Assembly (NCBI GenBank): GCA_002366675.1
Contig: DFBO01000083.1
Coordinates: 1 to 16,908 of the forward strand
Direction: 5' to 3'
DNA from: Flavobacteriaceae bacterium UBA3078
GTDB lineage: Bacteria; Bacteroidota; Bacteroidia; Flavobacteriales; Flavobacteriaceae
Length of the DNA stretch: 16,908 nucleotides
In this document: piece after piece, positions 1 through 6,036 of the stretch
Layout of the letters: the number at the start of each line of letters is the position of its first letter
Numbering within the stretch: position 1 is the stretch's first letter
Notes under the pieces: model-generated
Seen by the model: only the letters and a program-made list of their open reading frames with translations
Told to the model about the DNA's origin: nothing
Databases searched by the model: none
Program-made: the position numbers and the translations under genes

Positions 1-166
1 ATACACGAACACGTTAGCCATTATTGGATATAATTCGCTAGTAATTTTTTGCCAAACATAATCTCTCCATTTTTTCACAAAAACTGGTAAAAATATGCTC
101 TAGTAAAATAATTTAAGACCTAATTAGTTGCTTAATTTCTAACCATTTGTTTAACCCAAACAAAAT
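1..166. other. Non-coding window start, nothing assigned
   Basis: No open frame with recognisable protein content is visible on either strand, and most of the stretch is AT-rich intergenic DNA. The first 28 bases are locally richer in CG-containing words (CACGAACACG, CGTTAGCC) than the rest and could be the edge of an intergenic repeat or of a gene lying outside the window. This cannot be decided from here. Confidence 0.4.
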
Positions 167-198
167 AATAAAGCCTTACGTTTCCGTAAGGCTTTATT
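167..198 (-). terminator. Intrinsic terminator downstream of the tRNA
   Basis: A perfect 14-bp hairpin: the left arm 167-180 (core AAAGCCTTACG) pairs with 185-198 around a four-base loop at 181-184. Read on the minus strand it lies 7 bp past the tRNA 3' end and is followed by a T-rich stretch (TTATTTTG), as expected of a Rho-independent terminator. On the plus strand it is followed by a shorter T-rich stretch, so it could stop transcription from both sides. Confidence 0.8.
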
Positions 199-205
199 TT
201 AATAG

Positions 206-279
206 TGGTCCCACTTGGGCTCGAACCAAGGACCACCTGATTATGAGTCAGGTGCTCTAACCAACTGAGCTATGGGACC
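206..279 (-). tRNA. tRNA with CAT anticodon (elongator Met, or Ile2)
   Basis: Read on the minus strand this is a complete 74-nt cloverleaf. The acceptor GGTCCCA pairs with TGGGACC, the D arm contains AGCTCAGTTGGTTAGAGC, the anticodon stem CCTGA/TCAGG encloses the loop CTCATAA, and the T arm contains GGTTCGAGCC. The anticodon CAT is at 243-245. The 3' CCA is not encoded (the genome continues ACTA), so it would be added after transcription. CAT is read as methionine, or as isoleucine AUA if the cytosine is converted to lysidine by TilS. The loop sequence is the same in both classes, so the identity is not settled; the initiator type is less likely. A strong terminator follows. Confidence 0.93.
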
Positions 280-359
280 AATTAACATTGCTGCTAATTT
301 TTCTCTTATTTAAAAGAGTGTGCAATATTACTACATATTTTCAAAGGCTGCAAGATTTT

Positions 360-764
360 TTATTCCTTTATCTCTTGACACAACTCGATAAGAACGCCGT
401 TTGTAGATTTTGGATGTAAAAAGGCTACCAATTTATTATCTGCTCCTTTTTTTGGTGTTTCGTTTAAAACTATAAAACCCTCACATTTCAATCTTTGAAT
501 TTCTTCTTCAATATCTAATACATCAAAAGCTATATGGTGAATACCTTCTCCTTTTTTTTCAATAAACTTCGCAATTGGACTATTGGCATTTGTGGCTTCC
601 AATAATTCAATTTTATTTTCTCCTACTTGAAAAAAAGACGTATTAACACCTTCACTTAACACTTCTTCAGTTTTATAATGTGGTTTTCCAAATAACTTGG
701 AAAACAAATCGTTAGATTCTTTTAAGTTTTTAACAGCAATCCCTATATGTTCTATCTTGTTCAT
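360..764 (-). CDS. mce: Methylmalonyl-CoA epimerase
   Basis: A 134-residue protein of the vicinal-oxygen-chelate (glyoxalase) fold, a normal length for the family. It interconverts (R)- and (S)-methylmalonyl-CoA in the cytoplasm, linking propionyl-CoA to succinyl-CoA through the B12-dependent mutase. Two beta-alpha-beta-beta-beta modules are visible. The first opens with IEHIGIAV, where H6 is a metal ligand. The second opens with GIHHIAFDV (H76/H77), and the acidic ligand near the end is E127 in LIEL. E53 in KIELLEA fits the remaining ligand position. The start is ATG, with A-rich DNA and no Shine-Dalgarno sequence upstream. It is divergent from rbfA and lies upstream of the tRNA on the same strand. 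No mutase gene is in the window. A generic VOC dioxygenase is the alternative, but the ligand spacing and the HHIAF motif favour the epimerase. Confidence 0.88.
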   Translation of the reverse strand: MNKIEHIGIAVKNLKESNDLFSKLFGKPHYKTEEVLSEGVNTSFFQVGENKIELLEATNANSPIAKFIEKKGEGIHHIAFDVLDIEEEIQRLKCEGFIVLNETPKKGADNKLVAFLHPKSTNGVLIELCQEIKE

Positions 765-800
765 TTTTATTCTTTAATAGTAAGTTACGAATTTTGACAT

Positions 801-808
801 CAAAAGTA
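801..808 (-). promoter_or_regulatory. Candidate -7 element for the epimerase gene
   Basis: The minus strand reads TACTTTTG, a full match to the Bacteroidota -7 consensus TAnnTTTG, about 37 bp before the epimerase start codon. No TTG at the usual -33 spacing is visible, so the call rests on the -7 box alone. Confidence 0.35.
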
Positions 809-828
809 ATATAATCTTTAAATATCGT

Positions 829-836
829 TATTTTTG
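829..836 (+). promoter_or_regulatory. Candidate -7 element for rbfA operon
   Basis: TATTTTTG matches the Bacteroidota -7 consensus TAnnTTTG, with no good -33 TTG at normal spacing. A start site near 842 would give rbfA a leader of roughly 85 nt. Near its beginning is a weak 5-bp dyad (AAACC at 844-848, GGTTT at 857-861). RbfA is a cold-shock-linked protein in other bacteria, so a structured leader is conceivable, but this is speculation. Confidence 0.35.
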
Positions 837-926
837 CATCACGAAACCCCTTAATAGGTTTTAATAATAAAAGTTTAGATTCTTTTTAAAAGTTAAGAAT
901 TAAATACTTTTTAAATAATTAATAGT

Positions 927-1325
927 TTGGAAGAGGAAAGTCAAAGACAAAAAAAGATAGGTTCAGTTTTACAACGAGATTTAGTAGAAGTGCTTCAAAG
1001 AGCTGCAACTCAAGGTGGCATGCATGGTATATTAATTTCAGTTTCTAAAGTAAAAGTAACTGTAGATTTATCCGTTGCAAAAGTGTATTTGAGTATTTTC
1101 CCTAATAATAAAGGAAAAGAACTTATTGAAGGCATTAAATCTAATTCGCCTTTAATTAAGCATGAATTAGCGCAGCGAACTAAACACCAATTAAGACGTA
1201 TGCCTGCGCTTCAGTTTTATTTAGACGATTCCCTAGAGTATATAGATAAAATAGATAAGTCTTTAAAAGGCGAAGAAGACCCTATTAACGATCCAGACTT
1301 GTTAGGAAAACGTAAAAAATCGTAA
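927..1325 (+). CDS. rbfA: Ribosome-binding factor A
   Basis: A 132-residue RbfA, a small KH-fold protein that binds the 30S subunit and helps mature the 5' end of 16S rRNA, especially in the cold. The N-terminal helix (IGSVLQRDLVEVLQ), the VSKVKVTVDLSVAKVYLSIF strand region at about 39-58 and the family signature LRRMPALQFYLDDS (89-102) are clear. The C-terminus is a charged tail ending in lysines. The start is TTG: the reading begins exactly at the expected N-terminus and no ATG fits nearby. The TAA stop is followed with no spacer by the TTG of the permease gene, so the two are co-transcribed and probably translationally coupled. Length is normal. Confidence 0.92.
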   Translation: MEEESQRQKKIGSVLQRDLVEVLQRAATQGGMHGILISVSKVKVTVDLSVAKVYLSIFPNNKGKELIEGIKSNSPLIKHELAQRTKHQLRRMPALQFYLDDSLEYIDKIDKSLKGEEDPINDPDLLGKRKKS

Positions 1326-2531
1326 TTGAGTTTTTCGTTATACATAGCCAAACGTTATTTGCTTTCTAAAAGCTCTAACAATGCTATTAATTTTATTACT
1401 ATTATTGCTGCAATTGGAGTCGTTTTAGGCTCTGCTTCGCTATTTATTGTGCTTTCAGGTTTTGCTGGCTTAAAAGATTTTACACTTCAGTTTACTACGA
1501 TTATAGATCCTGATTTAAAAGCAGAAGCTTCAACAGGCAAGTCTTTTTTAATTTCTGAAGACGAGTTTTCTAAATTAAATCAACTAGAAAGTGTAGCTTA
1601 TTATTCGAAAATTATAGAAGAACGAGTATTCATAACATTTGAAGATAAAAGTTATCCAAATGGTTATATAAAAGGAGTTGATGAGAATTTTAAATTTGTG
1701 AGTACTATCGACTCTGTAGTTGTTATGGGTAGTTGGTTGACTCAAAAAACAAATCAGGTTGTCTCTGGTTGGGGAATTGCAAACACCTTGTCTTTTGGCG
1801 TTTTAGATTATGGAAAACGCGTAAATATTTATGTTCCGAAACCTGGAAAAGGGCAAATAACATCTGCCAAACAAGCTTTCAACACCTTTAATGCTGTTAG
1901 TGTTGGTGTTTTTGATGTGAACGAAAATTTAAACGACAAATACATTTATGCGCCTATAGATATGGCTAGAGCGCTTCTTAATTATAAGGGAAATGAAGTT
2001 AGTTCTATTGAATTTAAACTGAAAGAGAACGTTAGCGAAGAGCAAGCAAGAAAAGAAATCACTTCTGTTTTAGGTGGTAAAATAACCTTGAAAAACAGTA
2101 CGCAATTAAACGATGCACTTTACAAGATGTTAAATACTGAAAATTTAGCAGTGTATTTAATTTTTACTCTGGTTTTAATAATTGCTTTATTTAATGTGAT
2201 TGGCTCCATAATTATGATGATTTTGGATAAAAAGAACACCTTAAAAACACTTTATAATCTTGGTGCAACTATCCCAAATATTCGAAAGATATTTTTTCTT
2301 CAAGGAAGTTTAATGTCTATAGTTGGAGGCATAATTGGCTTGATTTTAGGTTGTGTAATTGTTTGGCTTCAAAAAACGTTTTCATTGGTTTTGATTACAC
2401 CTTCCTTACCTTATCCTGTAACATTAAAAGGCGAAAATTTAATCATCGTGTTTATTACTATTTCTGTATTAGGTGTTATTGCTTCAAAAATAGCTTCGGT
2501 TCGGATTTCTAAAAATCTGGTAGAAAATTAA
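1326..2531 (+). CDS. FtsX-family ABC transporter permease (LolC/LolE-like)
   Basis: A 401-residue inner-membrane protein with the MacB/FtsX layout: a short cytoplasmic start (MSFSLYIAKRYL), TM1 at about 20-46, a periplasmic domain of about 225 residues, and three C-terminal TM segments at about 274-299, 322-348 and 371-391. LolC/LolE proteins work with the ATPase LolD to release lipoproteins from the inner membrane, and a lipoprotein-transport role is the usual annotation for this family. No ATPase gene is adjacent, so the partner would be encoded elsewhere. The TTG start directly abuts the rbfA stop and gives the family-typical N-terminus. The 3' end converges on dusB with 46 bp between. The precise substrate is not determined by the sequence. 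Confidence 0.85.
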   Translation: MSFSLYIAKRYLLSKSSNNAINFITIIAAIGVVLGSASLFIVLSGFAGLKDFTLQFTTIIDPDLKAEASTGKSFLISEDEFSKLNQLESVAYYSKIIEERVFITFEDKSYPNGYIKGVDENFKFVSTIDSVVVMGSWLTQKTNQVVSGWGIANTLSFGVLDYGKRVNIYVPKPGKGQITSAKQAFNTFNAVSVGVFDVNENLNDKYIYAPIDMARALLNYKGNEVSSIEFKLKENVSEEQARKEITSVLGGKITLKNSTQLNDALYKMLNTENLAVYLIFTLVLIIALFNVIGSIIMMILDKKNTLKTLYNLGATIPNIRKIFFLQGSLMSIVGGIIGLILGCVIVWLQKTFSLVLITPSLPYPVTLKGENLIIVFITISVLGVIASKIASVRISKNLVEN

Positions 2532-2577
2532 ACCACTTTAAATAAAACTTGATTCTTGTTTGTTGTAGGAATGAGTA

Positions 2578-3573
2578 TTACAAAACAAACTGATAGTCGG
2601 AAAAAACATCTAAAACCTCATCGAAAGCAGCGAATACATCTTTAGAGTCGTCGCTAGTTACCATTTTCATTCTGTATTCCTTAAAGTTTGGAATCCCTTT
2701 AAAATAATTCGTGTAATGCCTTCTGGTTTCAAAGACGCCTAGGATTTCTCCCTTCCAATCTATCGCCATTTGCAAATGCCTTCTTGCAGCTTCTACGCGT
2801 TCTTCTAGAGAAACTGGAGCTAGGTGTTCACCTGTATTAAAAAAGTGTTTTACTTGTTTAAAAAACCAAGGATTTCCAATTGTTGCACGACCTATCATAC
2901 AACCATCTAAACCATACATATCTCGCATTTCCATAGCGCGTTCTGGTGTATTTACATCACCATTTCCAAAGACTGGAATATGCATTCTTGGATTGTTTTT
3001 TACGTCTGCAATCGGTTTCCAGTCAGCATCTCCTTTATACATTTGTGCACGTGTTCTACCATGAATAGATATGGCAGCACAACCAACATCTTGAAGTCTT
3101 TCAGCAACCTCAACAATTTTAATGGAATCGTTATCCCAGCCCAAACGGGTTTTAACGGTTACTGGTAAATTGGTGCGTTTTACCATTTCGGCAGTTAGCT
3201 GCTCCATTAAACAGATATCTTTTAAAATACCTGCTCCTGCACCTTTACTAACCACTTTTTTAACAGGACAACCAAAATTAATATCAATAATATCTGGATT
3301 CGATTTTTCAACAATATCAATAGTTTGAAGCATGCTATCTAAATTAGCTCCAAAAATCTGAATACCAACTGGTCGCTCTTTTTCATAGATATCCAGTTTC
3401 ATAACGCTTTTAGCGGCATTACGAATAAGTCCTTCACTAGAAACAAATTCGGTGTAAACCACATCTGCTCCTTGTTCTTTGCATAAGGCACGAAAAGGCG
3501 GATCGCTAACATCTTCCATAGGAGCTAAAAGCAATGGAAAATCTGGAAGTTCTATGTTGCCTATTTTTACCAA
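2578..3573 (-). CDS. dusB: tRNA-dihydrouridine synthase (DusB-like)
   Basis: A 331-residue FMN-dependent TIM-barrel enzyme that reduces uridine to dihydrouridine in the tRNA D loop. Motifs in order: LLLAPMEDVSDPPFR (14-28, FMN/substrate loop); DINFGCPVKKVVSKGAGAG (97-115) with the catalytic acid C102; VKTRLGW (140-146) with K141 and R143; ISIHGRTRAQ (169-178) with H171; and GNGDV (203-207) plus GCMIGRATIGNPW (224-236) for the flavin phosphate. A helical RNA-binding domain follows. Length is typical. The start is TTG, three bases after the TAA of the upstream M28 peptidase gene and in the same frame. This strongly suggests co-transcription and possibly coupled translation. The DusB subtype is inferred from overall resemblance; the Dus family itself is certain. 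Confidence 0.92.
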   Translation of the reverse strand: MVKIGNIELPDFPLLLAPMEDVSDPPFRALCKEQGADVVYTEFVSSEGLIRNAAKSVMKLDIYEKERPVGIQIFGANLDSMLQTIDIVEKSNPDIIDINFGCPVKKVVSKGAGAGILKDICLMEQLTAEMVKRTNLPVTVKTRLGWDNDSIKIVEVAERLQDVGCAAISIHGRTRAQMYKGDADWKPIADVKNNPRMHIPVFGNGDVNTPERAMEMRDMYGLDGCMIGRATIGNPWFFKQVKHFFNTGEHLAPVSLEERVEAARRHLQMAIDWKGEILGVFETRRHYTNYFKGIPNFKEYRMKMVTSDDSKDVFAAFDEVLDVFSDYQFVL

Positions 3574-3576
3574 ATC

Positions 3577-4800
3577 TTAAAACTGAATGTTTGCTTGAAT
3601 ATCTTCGCCTTTTCTTTTTACTACAACTTGTGTAGAATCTCCTTGTTTAAAAGCAGATAAGGCTCTCATATAACTCATCATATCAACTACTGCACTATCG
3701 CCAAGTTTCACAACAATATCGCCTTTTTGTAAACCTGCTTTTTGTGCTGGTTTATCTTCGCTTACACCATCTACTCGCATACCTTTACCATCGAATAAGT
3801 AATCTGGAACAACTCCTAAACCAACTTTAAAACGAGGCGTTTCTTCACTTTCATTCTTAGTTTTTCTAAAAGCTAGTTTGCCACTTTTATCTAACTCTGT
3901 TATGATATCAAAAAGATAATTTGAAATAGCTTCCATACCTTCATAATTAAGCTTTTCAGTATCATCTCCAGGTCTATGGTAATCGTCATGCTGACCAGTA
4001 AAAAAGTGCAACACTGGAATATCTTGTAGATAAAAAGACGTATGATCACTTGGTCCAACACCAGATTCTTTCTCAACCAATTTAAAACCTGGATTGGTTG
4101 CAGATAACGTTTGTTTCCAACGTGGTGATGTGCCAACACCATAAACAGCTAATGTACTATCTTGCTTTAAGCGTCCAACCATATCCATATTAATCATGTA
4201 ATTGGTTTTACTTATATCTAACGTAGCGTTTTTAGTAAAATAATTAGAACCTAACAAGCCCATTTCTTCGCCAGAAAAAGCCATAAACAAATAGTTATTA
4301 GATGTATTTACTTTTTTTAATTTTCCTGCCAAATCTAACATAACTGCAACACCACTTGCGTTATCGTCTGCTCCATTATGGATTTCTTTTTTACCTCTAT
4401 GTAATGAGCCTTCACTTCCATAACCTAAATGGTCGTAATGCGCTCCAATTATAATGGTGTTTTCTGCTTGGTTATCTATATATCCTAAAACATTTGTTCC
4501 TGTAATGGTAGAGTCTTCAGAGGTATTTGTGTAATTAACTTCACCATGAGGCTCAGTTTTTGGTTTAAAACTAAATGTTTGATAAAAACCGTCTGTCCCT
4601 TTAGGTTGTAAGCCTATATCTTTAAAGCGTTTTACTAAATAAGCAGCCGCTTCCTTCTCTCCTTTTGTGCCAGTTTCTCTTCCTTCTAACTTATCATCTG
4701 CAAGAAATGTGACATCTTCATTAATCTTATTTACATGTTTATATTCTTGTTTACAACCAAAAAGCGATATAAAAAGAACCAGTAACGATATTTTCTTCAT
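3577..4800 (-). CDS. M28 zinc aminopeptidase lipoprotein with PDZ domain
   Basis: A 407-residue secreted lipoprotein. The N-terminus MKKISLLVLFISLFGC carries a signal peptide with a lipobox (LFGC, lipidated C16), so the mature protein is membrane-anchored, probably at the outer membrane. The M28 metallopeptidase domain spans about 25-305 with the dizinc site visible: H121 (GAHYDH), D145 (NGADDNASG), E178/E179 (FSGEEMG, base and ligand), D206 (NMDMVG) and H275 (YHRPGDD). A PDZ domain follows at about 325-400 (KVGLGVVPDY, VSEDKPAQKAGLQKGDIVVKLG), which could bind peptide termini or regulate access. Likely role: removal of N-terminal residues from peptides in the periplasm or at the surface. It is first in a pair with dusB and divergent from the TolB-like lipoprotein gene. 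Substrate unknown. Confidence 0.9.
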   Translation of the reverse strand: MKKISLLVLFISLFGCKQEYKHVNKINEDVTFLADDKLEGRETGTKGEKEAAAYLVKRFKDIGLQPKGTDGFYQTFSFKPKTEPHGEVNYTNTSEDSTITGTNVLGYIDNQAENTIIIGAHYDHLGYGSEGSLHRGKKEIHNGADDNASGVAVMLDLAGKLKKVNTSNNYLFMAFSGEEMGLLGSNYFTKNATLDISKTNYMINMDMVGRLKQDSTLAVYGVGTSPRWKQTLSATNPGFKLVEKESGVGPSDHTSFYLQDIPVLHFFTGQHDDYHRPGDDTEKLNYEGMEAISNYLFDIITELDKSGKLAFRKTKNESEETPRFKVGLGVVPDYLFDGKGMRVDGVSEDKPAQKAGLQKGDIVVKLGDSAVVDMMSYMRALSAFKQGDSTQVVVKRKGEDIQANIQF

Positions 4801-4811
4801 ATTATAAATCT

Positions 4812-4819
4812 TATTTTTG
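4812..4819 (+). promoter_or_regulatory. Candidate -7 element for the TolB-like gene
   Basis: TATTTTTG matches TAnnTTTG, 42 bp before the start codon of the gene at 4862. It sits one base from an opposed -7 element for the M28 gene. No -33 TTG at standard spacing is seen. Confidence 0.4.
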
Positions 4820-4820
4820 G

Positions 4821-4828
4821 CAAAATTA
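4821..4828 (-). promoter_or_regulatory. Candidate -7 element for the M28 peptidase gene
   Basis: On the minus strand this reads TAATTTTG, a full TAnnTTTG match, 20 bp before the M28 start codon. It would give a leader of about 15 nt. It faces the plus-strand element at 4812-4819, forming a TTTTGGCAAAA dyad between them. Confidence 0.4.
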
Positions 4829-4861
4829 TGGAATAATTGCCATTTAATTAAACTTTAATCT

Positions 4862-5971
4862 ATGTCTGTGTTTTTTAGATTTTTATATAGCTTGTTATTT
4901 TTACTTTTAATTGTGTCGTGCAAAAACGATAAATCATCTTCTGCTGATGCCAAATCTGGCGCCACAAAATGGGTGGATACTTTAATATATTCAGATGAAA
5001 TTCATTTTAAATCTTTAAGACAAATTACGTTTGGTGGAGATAATGCTGAAGCATATTGGAGTTTCGACGATAAACAATTAGTGTTTCAGTCTAGCTATAA
5101 AGAATGGAATGTGGGTTGCGACCAGATGTTTTTAATGAATGTTGATGACACCTTTAAAGACAACATGCCTCCAATGATTAGTACTGGAAAAGGCCGAACT
5201 ACTTGCGCCTATTTCTTACCAGACAACGAACATATAATCTATGCTTCTACACATTTAGGTGGTGATGATTGTCCAGAAACACCTTTACGAAAAAACGGAA
5301 AATACATTTGGCCAATTTATAATACCTACGACATTTTTGTGGCCGATTTAAAAGGCAATATTGTTAATCAACTTACTAATGAACCTGGTTATGATGCTGA
5401 ACCAACGGTTTCGCCTAAAGGTGATAAGATTGTTTTCACTTCAGATAGAAGTGGAGATATTGAATTGTACACTATGAATCTGGATGGTAGCGATGTGAAA
5501 CAAATAACGTTTGAATTAGGTTACGATGGTGGCGCATTCTTTTCGCCAGATGGCACAAAAATCATCTTTCGTTCTTCCAGACCTAAAACTGAAGAAGAGA
5601 TTAAAGAATATAAAGATTTGTTAGCTGAAGGCTTAGTGCAGCCTACAGAAATGGAATTATATATCTGTAATGCTGATGGTAGCGAATTACGTCAATTAAC
5701 CAATTTAGGAAATGCTAATTGGAGTCCGTTTTTTCATCCTTCTGGTGAAAAGATTTTATTCTCTTCAAACTTTGAGTCTGAGCGTGGCTTTCCTTTTAAT
5801 TTATATATGATAGGTTTAGATGGTAAAAACCTAGAACGCGTAACACATAGCGATACATTTGATGCGTTTCCTGTTTTTTCAAACGATGGAAAAAAATTGA
5901 TATTCTCTTCCAATAGAAATAATGGTGGAGGACATGATACGAACTTGTTTATTGCAGAGTGGCAGGACTAG
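4862..5971 (+). CDS. TolB-like WD40/PD40 beta-propeller lipoprotein
   Basis: A 369-residue exported lipoprotein. Residues 1-20 form a signal peptide ending in the lipobox LIVSC (lipidated C20), followed by a Ser/Ala-rich linker. The rest is built of PD40/TolB-type propeller blades, seen as repeats of the pattern P-x-x-S-P-x-G-x-K-I-x-F-x-S: DAEPTVSPKGDKIVFTSDR (178-196), GGAFFSPDGTKIIFRSSR (223-240), WSPFFHPSGEKILFSSN (287-303) and AFPVFSNDGKKLIFSSNR (335-352), plus two more divergent ones near 62-77 and 115-130. Such proteins usually scaffold other envelope proteins or bind peptides. No enzymatic domain is visible. It is divergent from the M28 peptidase lipoprotein, so a shared envelope role is possible but unproven. 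The last codons (IAEWQD) reappear downstream in a likely relic copy. Confidence 0.85.
   Translation: MSVFFRFLYSLLFLLLIVSCKNDKSSSADAKSGATKWVDTLIYSDEIHFKSLRQITFGGDNAEAYWSFDDKQLVFQSSYKEWNVGCDQMFLMNVDDTFKDNMPPMISTGKGRTTCAYFLPDNEHIIYASTHLGGDDCPETPLRKNGKYIWPIYNTYDIFVADLKGNIVNQLTNEPGYDAEPTVSPKGDKIVFTSDRSGDIELYTMNLDGSDVKQITFELGYDGGAFFSPDGTKIIFRSSRPKTEEEIKEYKDLLAEGLVQPTEMELYICNADGSELRQLTNLGNANWSPFFHPSGEKILFSSNFESERGFPFNLYMIGLDGKNLERVTHSDTFDAFPVFSNDGKKLIFSSNRNNGGGHDTNLFIAEWQD
5935..5971 (+). repeat. Direct repeat unit 1 (3' end of TolB-like gene)
   Basis: The last twelve codons, stop included, of the TolB-like gene (DTNLFIAEWQD, TAG). The segment is repeated imperfectly at 6002-6032; both begin TGATACGAA. 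Confidence 0.65.
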
Positions 5972-6001
5972 AAGGATTGACGTTCTGAAATATCTATCTA
6001 C

Positions 6002-6032
6002 TGATACGAAAATTGCGAAATGGCAAGATTAA
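6002..6032 (+). pseudogene. Relic 3' end of a second TolB-like gene copy
   Basis: This 31-base segment translates as DTKIAKWQD followed by TAA and aligns with the true gene end DTNLFIAEWQD followed by TAG. The gap is exactly six bases (two codons). Several differences fall at third codon positions (GCA/GCG, CAG/CAA, GAC/GAT, TAG/TAA), which suggests the copy diverged while still coding. Upstream of it, between 5972 and 6001, nothing resembles a propeller blade, so only the tail is recognisable. It may be the remnant of a deleted tandem paralog, or of an older end of the same gene. A chance match is possible because the segment is short. Confidence 0.5.
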
Positions 6033-6036
6033 GAAA

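Noticed and set aside
206..279. tRNA as the attachment site of an integrated element
   Set aside because: No integrase gene and no repeated copy of the tRNA 3' end are visible in the window, and a terminator directly follows the tRNA.
2558..2590. Imperfect hairpin at the permease/dusB convergent junction as a terminator
   Set aside because: The stem is interrupted by a two-base bulge, the loop is 11 bases, and no T-tract follows on either strand.
2980..3328. Two short plus-strand open frames (2980-3168 and 3122-3328)
   Set aside because: They lie opposite dusB, overlap each other, and encode no recognisable protein; dusB is unambiguous there.
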